24,362 nt of DNA. It comes from an uncultured Verrucomicrobiota bacterium (lineage in GTDB: Bacteria > Verrucomicrobiota > Verrucomicrobiia > Opitutales > LL51). The stretch covers positions 1 through 24,362 of the forward strand of contig CAMWJR010000004.1 in assembly GCA_947174645.1 (NCBI GenBank). Direction: 5' to 3'. The notes under the pieces were generated by a model. That model was not told the origin of the DNA. It worked only from the letters and a program-made list of their open reading frames with translations, and searched no databases. The translations under genes and the position numbers were made by a program. Shown here piece after piece: positions 1 through 6,232 of the stretch. How positions within the stretch are numbered: position 1 is the stretch's first letter; each line of letters opens with the position of its first letter.

Positions 1-770
1 GGACAGAGCTTCGAAAGATTCCGATACGCATCGATCAGATCCTCGCGAAATCCTTGCGGATGCGGCGACGTAAAGCGAATGCGCTCAATTCCCGCAATTT
101 CCTGAATCCCTTCTAAGAGCTGTACAAACGGACTTTTCCCATGTCCTACCAATCCACCGTAATGATTGACAATCTGCCCTAAGAGCGTCACCTCCTTTGT
201 CCCACGCTCCGCAAGCCATTGAATTTCCTGAAGAATCTCCTTCATCGGACGATACCGCTCGGGTCCACGCGTTTTCGGTACAATACAGTACGCGCAATGC
301 ATATTACACCCCTGCATAATCGAAACATACGCCGATATGGGAACATGCTCCGGATCATGGGCTTGTGCAAATACCGCATCAATCTCGCCATAATCCGTTT
401 CGATAAAACGTTGCTCCGGATGACGACGAAGTTCTGCTAAGAGTTCCGGGACCTTTGCGATATTACTTGGCCCCACAATTAAGCGTACTTGAGGAATTCT
501 CTTCAATAAGGAAGCACCTAAATTCTGGGCCATACAACCTAAAATTCCAATCACCGGCGCATGTGCTGTACGCCCAAGGAGATTCGATTTCCCAATGGCC
601 TTGAGCTCCGACTGCTCGCGAACACTACAAGTGTTCAGTAAAATAATAGCCGCATCGGTCTCCCGATCGACGAGCTGATAACCCGCTTGCCGTAAGACAG
701 CCGCTAACGCTTCCGACTCACGTTCATTCATCTGACAGCCGTACGTCTTGATGTAGACCGTTTGCTCCAT
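1..770 (-). CDS. miaB: tRNA-2-methylthio-N6-dimethylallyladenosine synthase MiaB (5' part only)
   Basis: MiaB is a radical-SAM methylthiotransferase that adds the 2-methylthio group to i6A37 of tRNAs reading codons that begin with U. I read this gene by translating the minus strand from the ATG at 770. It stays open to the window edge, giving about 256 of the roughly 440-450 residues usual for the family. The N-terminal UPF0004 domain shows its three cluster cysteines: C12 (KTYGCQMNERES), C48 (NTCSVRE) and C79 (GILGCM). The radical-SAM triad is C155/C159/C162 in QGCNMHCAYC, followed by VPKTRGPERYRP, which is typical of MiaB. No good Shine-Dalgarno precedes the ATG. The tRNA-Arg gene lies 45 nt upstream on the same strand, so co-transcription is possible. 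That tRNA has G at position 37 and is not itself a MiaB substrate. The C-terminal TRAM domain lies outside the window. Confidence 0.95.
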   Translation of the reverse strand, partial: MEQTVYIKTYGCQMNERESEALAAVLRQAGYQLVDRETDAAIILLNTCSVREQSELKAIGKSNLLGRTAHAPVIGILGCMAQNLGASLLKRIPQVRLIVGPSNIAKVPELLAELRRHPEQRFIETDYGEIDAVFAQAHDPEHVPISAYVSIMQGCNMHCAYCIVPKTRGPERYRPMKEILQEIQWLAERGTKEVTLLGQIVNHYGGLVGHGKSPFVQLLEGIQEIAGIERIRFTSPHPQGFREDLIDAYRNLSKLC

Positions 771-815
771 ACGGCGACCGTGCGATAATTCCCGCACAGG
801 TAAAACAAAAATTCC

Positions 816-890
816 TGGCGTTCCTGCCGAGACTCGAACTCGAATTTTCGGTTCCGGAGACCGATGTTCTATCCATTGAACTACAGGAAC
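816..890 (-). tRNA. tRNA-Arg, anticodon CCG, CCA encoded
   Basis: The minus strand folds into a full cloverleaf. The acceptor stem is GTTCCTG/CAGGAAC and the D-arm stem is GTTC/GAAC. The anticodon stem TCGGT/ACCGA carries the loop CTCCGGA, so the anticodon is CCG, reading CGG (Arg). The T-arm TCGAG/CTCGG has loop TTCGAGT. The discriminator base is G, and the 3' CCA is encoded (positions 816-818). Position 37 is G. A T-rich stretch follows the gene on the minus strand, without a clear hairpin. A TTGACT box resembling a -35 element lies upstream, but I see no convincing -10. Confidence 0.95.
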
Positions 891-976
891 TTGCCCGTCT
901 GAGCGTGTGAAGTTTCCCGGCTAGTCAACGGTAATATTGCGCTTGCCGGAGGATTCCGAGCGCCTTTATTATTTTT

Positions 977-2047
977 ATGCAACGTCGGGTGACACGTCCG
1001 GTTCGAATCGGAAATTTTATGATTGGAGGCAACCATCCGATTCGCGTTCAGTCGATGACCAATACGCCAACGGAAGATGTTTCAGCTACTGTCCATCAGA
1101 TTCACCAGTTAGTTGACGCGGGATGCGAGATTGTTCGTATTGCGGTTCCAAACCTAAATTCTGTTACAGCGTTAGCTGAAATTCGCAAGCAATCAACCAA
1201 CATTCCACTAGTCGCCGATGTTCATTTTTCCACAACCATTGCCCTCGCGTGCCTTCCCTTTGTCGACAAAGTACGGATCAATCCTGGTAATTTTCATCCG
1301 AATCGCGATGTTCTTAAAAAACTATTTACGCGGGCTAAACAGGAAGCAAAAGCGATACGACTGGGAGCGAATTGGGGATCCATCGATCGCATGTTGCTCG
1401 CTCAATGGGGACATTCCACAGAGGCAGTTTATCAAAGTTTTTTGCCCTTTCTAGAAGCCGCACACGCAGTCAATTTTCAGAACCTCGTTCTTTCATTTAA
1501 AGCCAGTAATGTTCCGATGACCGTGACCATTATCCGGCAGCTGGTCGAAAAGCTGGATGCAGCAGGTTATAATTTTCCATTTCACCTCGGTGTCACCGAA
1601 GCGGGCAACGGCGCTATGGGACGAATCAAGGGAGCGATCGGAATTGGCAGCTTACTATTAGATGGCATCGGCGATACATTGCGCGTCTCCTTAACCGAAA
1701 ATCCGGTTCAAGAAATCGCGGTTGCTTACGACATCCTCCAGGCGACACAACGACGCATTTCACAAACAGAATACATCGCCTGTCCGAGCTGCAGCCGGAC
1801 TTCTTTTGATATTCAACGGGTTTTGGGTGAACTCAAGGCGCAAACAGCAACGCTCAAAGGGATGAAAATTGCCGTCATGGGTTGCGTTGTCAACGGACTC
1901 GGCGAGCTCGCGGACGCGGACTTTGGCTGTGTCGGCGCTGGTCTCGGCCACGTCAACCTTTATGCCCACGGACGGTGTGTGAAAACAAATATTATTGAAG
2001 CCGATGCGGTAAGGGAACTGCTGCAGATCATCGTCACACACGAATAA
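977..2047 (+). CDS. ispG: 4-hydroxy-3-methylbut-2-en-1-yl diphosphate synthase IspG (GcpE)
   Basis: IspG converts 2-C-methyl-D-erythritol 2,4-cyclodiphosphate to HMBPP, the penultimate step of the cytosolic MEP isoprenoid pathway, using a 4Fe-4S cluster. The 356-aa product begins like bacterial IspG (QRR...IGN...PIRVQSMTNT) and has the TIM-barrel segment VPLVADVHF-like plus VRINPGNF. Cluster ligands are visible as C269 and C272 (CPSCSRT) and C303 (GCVVNG), with the conserved Glu at 310. The motif usually written CVVNGPGE reads CVVNGLGE here, a Pro-to-Leu change beside the cluster. This is the compact bacterial form, without the large insert seen in plant and chlamydial enzymes. No SD sits at a normal distance from the ATG: GGAGG is about 25 nt upstream. 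A TTGCCG/TATTAT pair (943-972) would start transcription at or just inside the start codon. lpxD follows after 48 nt on the same strand. Confidence 0.96.
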   Translation: MQRRVTRPVRIGNFMIGGNHPIRVQSMTNTPTEDVSATVHQIHQLVDAGCEIVRIAVPNLNSVTALAEIRKQSTNIPLVADVHFSTTIALACLPFVDKVRINPGNFHPNRDVLKKLFTRAKQEAKAIRLGANWGSIDRMLLAQWGHSTEAVYQSFLPFLEAAHAVNFQNLVLSFKASNVPMTVTIIRQLVEKLDAAGYNFPFHLGVTEAGNGAMGRIKGAIGIGSLLLDGIGDTLRVSLTENPVQEIAVAYDILQATQRRISQTEYIACPSCSRTSFDIQRVLGELKAQTATLKGMKIAVMGCVVNGLGELADADFGCVGAGLGHVNLYAHGRCVKTNIIEADAVRELLQIIVTHE

Positions 2048-2095
2048 GTCAGGCAATCCACTTGACAAACGGTACTGCACCGGAAAGCTCCACGG

Positions 2096-3118
2096 ATGCG
2101 TTTCTCGTTATCCATCCCAGAAATCGAGGCAATTGTAAACCCTGTTCGCACCGACGGCTCTTTTGACGGCACAATTACGGCAATCGCTGGACTTTCCGAA
2201 GCCAAATCCGGTGAATTGTCATTTCTTGGCAACCCGAAATATGCCCACGAAGTCGAAGCATCGCGAGCCTCAGTTTTGCTATTGCCTGCGAATTTTGCCT
2301 ACGTACCGAAGAAAGATCAACGAATTTTCTTCTGCCAAGATGCTTCTGTGGCACTCGCGAAAATTTGCCACGCATTAGAGCTCCAACGCTCGAAACGCGA
2401 CCCTGGGATCCATCCAACGGCGGTGATTCATCCGACGGCAATTCTTGGAGAAGACGTTGCGATCGGGCCACACGTCGTCATCGAGGCCGAGGTTCACCTT
2501 GGCAGTCACGTCACAATCGGCGCGGGTTGCTTCATCGGCGAACGAACGACGATCGATGAATACTCCCGACTATTTCCAAATGTAAACATTATGCCCGATA
2601 CCATTCTCGGTAAGCGCGTTACGGTCCACTCCGGTGCTATCATCGGTTCCGATGGCTTCGGTTTCGCACCCATTGCTGGAAAGTGGGAAAAAATTCCACA
2701 AATCGGCAACGTCATCTGCGAGGACGACACCGACATTGGCACTAACACAACGATCGATCGTGCACGTTTCGCTTCGACGGTTATCGGTCAAGGAACGAAG
2801 ATCGACAACCTCGTTCAGATCGCCCATAACGTCAAAATCGGTAGGCACTGCATCATTGTTTCTCAAGTTGGCATTGCCGGTAGCACAACACTCGGTGATC
2901 ACGTTGTCGTTGGCGGACAAGTCGGCATCGCAGGCCATCTACACGTTGCGGATGGAACTCAAATCGGTGCACAATCCGGCGTCGCGCAAGACACTGAAAA
3001 AGGCTCTAAATTGCTCGGCTCTCCTGCAACAGATTTCAAAAGTGCCCTCAAGCAATTCGCCTGTATCACCCGACTGCCAAAAGCGCTCGATCAGCTCAAG
3101 AAAATCCTCAAAAAGTAA
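2096..3118 (+). CDS. lpxD: UDP-3-O-(3-hydroxyacyl)glucosamine N-acyltransferase LpxD
   Basis: LpxD transfers a second 3-hydroxyacyl chain from acyl-ACP to UDP-3-O-acylglucosamine, the third step of lipid A synthesis at the cytoplasmic face of the inner membrane. The 340-aa length is normal. Residues 1 to about 95 match the uridine-binding N-terminal domain (GELSFLGNPKYA). From about residue 100 a left-handed beta-helix of hexapeptide repeats runs to about 310 (IHPTAVIHPTAILGEDV and onward). It contains the family signature GAIIGSDGFGFAP and the probable catalytic His244 in QIAHNVKIG. A short helical tail (RLPKALDQLKK) ends the protein, as in trimeric LpxD. GGAAAG about 8 nt upstream of the ATG can serve as SD. 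The gene converges on the unknown gene ending at 3138 with only 19 nt between them and no evident terminator. Its presence shows that the organism makes lipopolysaccharide. Confidence 0.97.
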   Translation: MRFSLSIPEIEAIVNPVRTDGSFDGTITAIAGLSEAKSGELSFLGNPKYAHEVEASRASVLLLPANFAYVPKKDQRIFFCQDASVALAKICHALELQRSKRDPGIHPTAVIHPTAILGEDVAIGPHVVIEAEVHLGSHVTIGAGCFIGERTTIDEYSRLFPNVNIMPDTILGKRVTVHSGAIIGSDGFGFAPIAGKWEKIPQIGNVICEDDTDIGTNTTIDRARFASTVIGQGTKIDNLVQIAHNVKIGRHCIIVSQVGIAGSTTLGDHVVVGGQVGIAGHLHVADGTQIGAQSGVAQDTEKGSKLLGSPATDFKSALKQFACITRLPKALDQLKKILKK

Positions 3119-3137
3119 AAACGAAGTCGATATCCCG

Positions 3138-3854
3138 TTAAGACTTTTGGTTTGAACTCTGGGGCTTTTTTGGCTTCGGGGTTGTTTTTATTTGAACAGC
3201 CGCCTTCCTCTGAGTCGCAACTGGTGAAGTTTTTTCATCAGTTACAAAAGAACGCCATTGGACTTTTCTGAGAAGATTTTCGTGCGCGCGTTCTTTCTGT
3301 TCGCGAGCTATTTTGGGGTCTTCCAGTTCCCGGAATTGTTTCGGCATCGAGATATAGCTGCGTCCAATAACCCAAGACAAACTGTCTACCTTTTGTTTAG
3401 CTTTATCCCGAACCTGGGGCATAGCCGCAAGTTTGGGCACAACGGTTCTTTCAATATCTGCAATAACTCCAACAGCATTGTAGCGCTCCAATCCTCGTCG
3501 ACTAATATGAGGGAAGACTTGGGCCAGCACATCGAACATACGCCACAGATCTATGCCTTCCATTTTGGTTTTAGATTTGTACATTGACGTAAGTACATTA
3601 TGTGTGTTTTTCATTGCCTCCAGTATTTCGCCCGGCTGCGCGTTTTCTAATCGCTCGAGGTTCTGACCTAAAGGGCTAGCCTCGCGATCGTGCTCCGCAG
3701 CTACTCGGGAATTCCCCTTTCTAGTTGCGCAACTCGCGCTGGGGTTAACGCCTGCGGACCTCTTGCGACTTCCGCTGTCTGCGTCTGCATCGCCAATTAT
3801 TCCTATAAGTGCAACTACGACCGTTGCAACCTTTTGTAAGACTTTCTGATTCAT
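3138..3854 (-). CDS. predicted secreted protein of unknown function (238 aa)
   Basis: I do not recognise a family. The chosen ATG at 3854 gives MNQKVLQKVATVVVALIGII, a short basic n-region and a hydrophobic stretch, with likely signal peptidase cleavage near DADA. A longer reading from TTG at 3893 would put 13 extra residues before the signal and seems less likely. The mature protein starts with a Ser/Arg-rich, low-complexity stretch. A predicted helical region follows at about residues 60-200 (for example LERLENAQPGEILEAMKNTH), and the tail is strongly basic and Pro/Lys-rich (TTPKPKKPQSSNQKS). The start codon overlaps the stop of an upstream 94-aa ORF as TAATG, which would allow translational coupling. 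The SD is weak. Its G+C is lower than that of the flanking housekeeping genes. Export to the periplasm or beyond is an inference from the N-terminus only. Confidence 0.6.
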   Translation of the reverse strand: MNQKVLQKVATVVVALIGIIGDADADSGSRKRSAGVNPSASCATRKGNSRVAAEHDREASPLGQNLERLENAQPGEILEAMKNTHNVLTSMYKSKTKMEGIDLWRMFDVLAQVFPHISRRGLERYNAVGVIADIERTVVPKLAAMPQVRDKAKQKVDSLSWVIGRSYISMPKQFRELEDPKIAREQKERAHENLLRKVQWRSFVTDEKTSPVATQRKAAVQIKTTPKPKKPQSSNQKS

Positions 3855-4138
3855 TATTGCCCGTAGCCAATCATCATTTTTGAAAAAATGCAAGACATTT
3901 TTAAATCATTCGAAATTAAATCAACGTCACGAAATTTTGAAGTACTCGGAGCAACATAGAAATTTTCCGCCAGAACAAGGATACCCAACACAACGGACAA
4001 CACCATACTGTTTAATAAATAGAAATTCACGTATGTTCTTTCCCAACCATGAAAAGCCATTCGATAACCAAAAATTTTGCAGAGCTCCTCATCGCAATAA
4101 ACGCTGCCAATGTAAATGTAAAAATTTTTCGGCCTCAT
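3854..4138 (-). CDS. doubtful small ORF with one hydrophobic segment (94 aa)
   Basis: This ORF fills the gap between two secreted-protein genes on the same strand. It is 94 aa from ATG 4138, with an in-frame TGA just upstream. It contains one hydrophobic segment around residues 41-63 (SMVLSVVLGILVLAENF). An internal ATG at 4006 would give a 50-aa peptide beginning with that segment, like a signal peptide or single-pass membrane peptide. Its stop overlaps the next start as TAATG. Against it: no SD before either start, unusual composition (rich in Tyr, Phe and Met), and AT-rich sequence in which such an ORF could arise by chance. If it is not a gene, 3855-4207 is a non-coding AT-rich stretch of about 350 nt in which I see no other feature. 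Confidence 0.3.
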   Translation of the reverse strand: MRPKNFYIYIGSVYCDEELCKIFGYRMAFHGWERTYVNFYLLNSMVLSVVLGILVLAENFYVAPSTSKFRDVDLISNDLKMSCIFSKMMIGYGQ

Positions 4139-4207
4139 ATTGAAACCAGATAGGGGTCACCAGACGAGTGAAATTTAATCTACCAAAAATATCAACAGCA
4201 ATCGGCA

Positions 4208-4732
4208 TTACTCCTCTACTGGTTCGCTACCTGATTTTTCGATTTCCTCAAGCTCCATATGTGATGCACACGAAATTAACACACTACATATTTTGTCATA
4301 TATCACAGGGAGATCTTCCACATTGAAAATTTCCTTCTTTTCCGAGATACAAATCATTACATCGTTTAGTTGTTGCTCGAGACATTGGTCCTGTTCATCA
4401 GAACGGTCTGGTCGCCTCAAAAGATTTTTGGATAATTTGAGCAATTTTATCATTTTTTCCGTATCAACATGAATTCCTTTTTGCCGCATCGTTTCCAACA
4501 AATCGGTTATCCGCTTTAACGAATCAGAAATCCGTATGTCGTAGTCTGAAGTAACCGTCTCTGCTTCCTTGAAAAATGCTTCGACATATTCTTCAAAAAC
4601 TACGTTCAAACCCTGAACATTTGACTCAGCTCCTTTCTCCGAACATGGAACTCCTGTCGTAGAAATCCCAGACGCCTGGAGATGAGGTATAGCCACGAAG
4701 AACAGTACCGATATTATCGTCGTTTTCATCAT
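4208..4732 (-). CDS. predicted secreted helical protein of unknown function (174 aa)
   Basis: I do not recognise a family. The N-terminus MMKTTIISVLFFVAIPHLQA is a clear signal peptide (basic n-region, hydrophobic core, A-S cleavage after LQA). The mature part is acidic and predicted mostly helical, with two amphipathic helical stretches (about residues 50-105 and 115-165). It has five cysteines (VPCSE, QDQCLEQ, VMICISE, DKICSVLISC) that could form disulfides after export. The tail is acidic (ELEEIEKSGSEPVEE). The ATG pair at 4727-4732 is preceded at 7 nt by AGAGGA on the minus strand, a good SD. A second, perfect AGGAGGTGA lies about 31 nt upstream of the start. The gene leads a possible minus-strand group with the 94-aa and 238-aa ORFs. 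Confidence 0.65.
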   Translation of the reverse strand: MMKTTIISVLFFVAIPHLQASGISTTGVPCSEKGAESNVQGLNVVFEEYVEAFFKEAETVTSDYDIRISDSLKRITDLLETMRQKGIHVDTEKMIKLLKLSKNLLRRPDRSDEQDQCLEQQLNDVMICISEKKEIFNVEDLPVIYDKICSVLISCASHMELEEIEKSGSEPVEE

Positions 4733-4763
4733 TTTATTTCCTCTTGAAATAATCAGCAGCGAA

Positions 4764-4772
4764 TCACCTCCT
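4764..4772 (-). promoter_or_regulatory. extra perfect Shine-Dalgarno-like sequence upstream of the 174-aa gene
   Basis: On the minus strand this reads AGGAGGTGA, full complementarity to the 16S rRNA 3' end. It is about 31 nt upstream of the ATG at 4732, which has its own closer SD (AGAGGA). A CTG at normal spacing is in frame with the gene, and a GTG overlapping the motif would open a four-codon ORF (GTG ATT CGC TGC TGA). It could be a ribosome standby site, a leader ORF start, or chance. Confidence 0.35.
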
Positions 4773-4852
4773 CTTCAAAATTGCAAGAACTTTTTTGAAA
4801 AAATTTTAACTTTTACCCTCTATCTTCATTTTTCTTTCTGCGCTATCCTCCT

Positions 4853-4883
4853 TTTACAGTTCATCGAAACTCCCAGGGATAAT
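4853..4883 (+). promoter_or_regulatory. possible sigma-70-type promoter for rmuC operon
   Basis: TTTACA at 4853-4858 and GATAAT at 4878-4883 resemble -35 and -10 boxes, with a long 19-nt spacer. They lie about 57 nt upstream of the rmuC start, at the head of the rmuC-serS-rpoN-murF run. The GATAAT is repeated 11 nt downstream in the tandem repeat described separately. Confidence 0.35.
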
Positions 4884-4898
4884 ACGAGGATAATACGA
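4877..4898 (+). repeat. tandem 11-bp repeat GGATAATACGA x2
   Basis: Two perfect, directly adjoining copies of GGATAATACGA lie upstream of rmuC. Each copy contains a GATAAT that could act as a -10 box. The pair sits between the arms of a 6-bp inverted repeat (CCCAGG at 4872-4877, CCTGGG at 4914-4919). Confidence 0.85.
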
Positions 4899-4939
4899 TT
4901 TTGAGGTTGGAATCCTGGGGTAAATCGCTTGCCTATTAG

Positions 4940-6229
4940 ATGATGATCACCCTGGGTCTTATTTGCGGAAGTTTGCTGGTGGTGGTCGCGTTGTGGGCGT
5001 ATGGTCGGGAGGGAACCTCGTCGAAGACTGTGGAGGAGCTCCAGCAGCGGTATGATGATGTACTCGCGGCGAAATCAGTTATCGAGGGGAAATTGGCGGT
5101 TTTGGAGGCACAATTTCAACAAAAACAGCGGGAATTTACGGAGCTCTTTGAGCGGTGTCAGCAACTATTAGCGGAAAAAGTCGCATTAACGACCGCGCGG
5201 GATGAGATCGAAAACCACCGCGCACAGATGAAGCTCGAACTCTCTAAACTTTCACAGGAAATCCTCGAGGCTAAGCGCCAAAAGTTTTCCGAAGAGACGC
5301 AGAAAGAAGTGGGCCATCTCGTCGCCGATCTCCAACAAGAGTTTACCGCTTTCAAAAATGAAATCTTTTCGCCCGAGACAAAGTCCCGTATCGAGCTCTC
5401 GACCCATTTGCAATCGCTGTTATCAAATCTCGAAAAGATGCATACGGAGACAACGCAACTCACCAATGCCCTACGAAGTAATTCTAAAACACAAGGCGAT
5501 TGGGGCGAGGTACAACTCGAAAACCTCCTGGAGCAAGCGGGGCTCTCTGAAGAACACGGTGACTATATTAAACAAGGCAAAGGTCTTAACCTACACCTCG
5601 AAGAGGGCGCGGCGAAGCCCGATTTTCTCGTTAAACTCCCAAAATCGCAGTGGATTTTGATCGATGCTAAGGTTTCCCTTTCGGCCTACGAGCGCATGGT
5701 TAACGCCGAAAATCCCCAAGAACGAGAACGCCAGTTAGCGCTTCATATCCATTCGCTTCAAAAACATATCGATGAGGTCGCGAAGTACCACAATATCCAA
5801 AATGCGATCGATATTTGCCCTTTTTTGTTGATGTTCATCCCCATCGAAAGCGCCTATACAGCCGCGCTTGCGAGCAATCAAGGAACTCAGAAAATCGCGG
5901 AGTACGCACGTCAGAAAAACGTGATTATCGTTTATCCATCGACCTTATTTTTGACGCTACGGTTAATTCAGGCGATCTGGCAGGTCGAAAAGCAAAATCT
6001 CAATGCCAAAGAGATTGCGGAGCGTGGTGGTCGGCTCTATGATAAGTTTTGCGGGCTATTGGACGAGTTGCGCTCGCTCTACGGGCTCTTTAATCGCGTT
6101 CATGAGCAGTTTGAGAGCGCAGTCTTACCCAAAATCAACGGTCGAGGCGGGCTATTATCACAGTGTGATGAGCTACAAAAGCTGGGCGTTAAAAGCAAAA
6201 AGACCCTTAAAAATTTTTCAGAGGAATAA
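4940..6229 (+). CDS. rmuC: DNA recombination protein RmuC
   Basis: RmuC limits recombination at inverted repeats and is thought to carry a PD-(D/E)XK-like nuclease fold; its exact biochemistry is unsettled. The 429-aa product has one N-terminal membrane anchor (residues 2-20, ITLGLICGSLLVVVALWAYG). A long coiled coil follows to about residue 130 (Gln/Glu/Lys-rich heptads), then the RmuC domain from about 150 to 410. Recognisable blocks are GDWGEVQLENLLEQAGL, the nuclease-like PDFLVKL...LIDAKVSLSAYE (Asp-Ala-Lys near residue 242), CPFLLMFIPIESAY and IIVYPSTLFLTLR. The start has two ATG codons (4940, 4943) without a strong SD. serS begins 3 nt after the stop, so the genes are very likely co-transcribed. 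Confidence 0.95.
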   Translation: MMITLGLICGSLLVVVALWAYGREGTSSKTVEELQQRYDDVLAAKSVIEGKLAVLEAQFQQKQREFTELFERCQQLLAEKVALTTARDEIENHRAQMKLELSKLSQEILEAKRQKFSEETQKEVGHLVADLQQEFTAFKNEIFSPETKSRIELSTHLQSLLSNLEKMHTETTQLTNALRSNSKTQGDWGEVQLENLLEQAGLSEEHGDYIKQGKGLNLHLEEGAAKPDFLVKLPKSQWILIDAKVSLSAYERMVNAENPQERERQLALHIHSLQKHIDEVAKYHNIQNAIDICPFLLMFIPIESAYTAALASNQGTQKIAEYARQKNVIIVYPSTLFLTLRLIQAIWQVEKQNLNAKEIAERGGRLYDKFCGLLDELRSLYGLFNRVHEQFESAVLPKINGRGGLLSQCDELQKLGVKSKKTLKNFSEE

Positions 6230-6232
6230 AGC

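Noticed and set aside
943..972. TTGCCG/TATTAT as the ispG promoter
   Set aside because: The -10 box ends 5 nt before the ATG, so transcription would start at or inside the start codon. Possible only as a leaderless message, so not listed as a feature.
3160..3225. G-rich and T-rich plus-strand stretch downstream of lpxD considered as a terminator
   Set aside because: No inverted repeat precedes the T-runs; the sequence is explained as the Pro/Lys-rich tail codons of the minus-strand gene.
3880..4143. Plus-strand 87-aa ORF opposite the small hydrophobic ORF
   Set aside because: Cys/Lys/Asn-rich random-looking composition, no SD, no domain; most likely a chance ORF in AT-rich sequence.
4917..4933. 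GG-N10-GC (GGGTAA-N5-TTGCC) as a sigma-54 promoter of rmuC
   Set aside because: The implied start site would fall inside the rmuC start codons, and the -24 part is a poor match.
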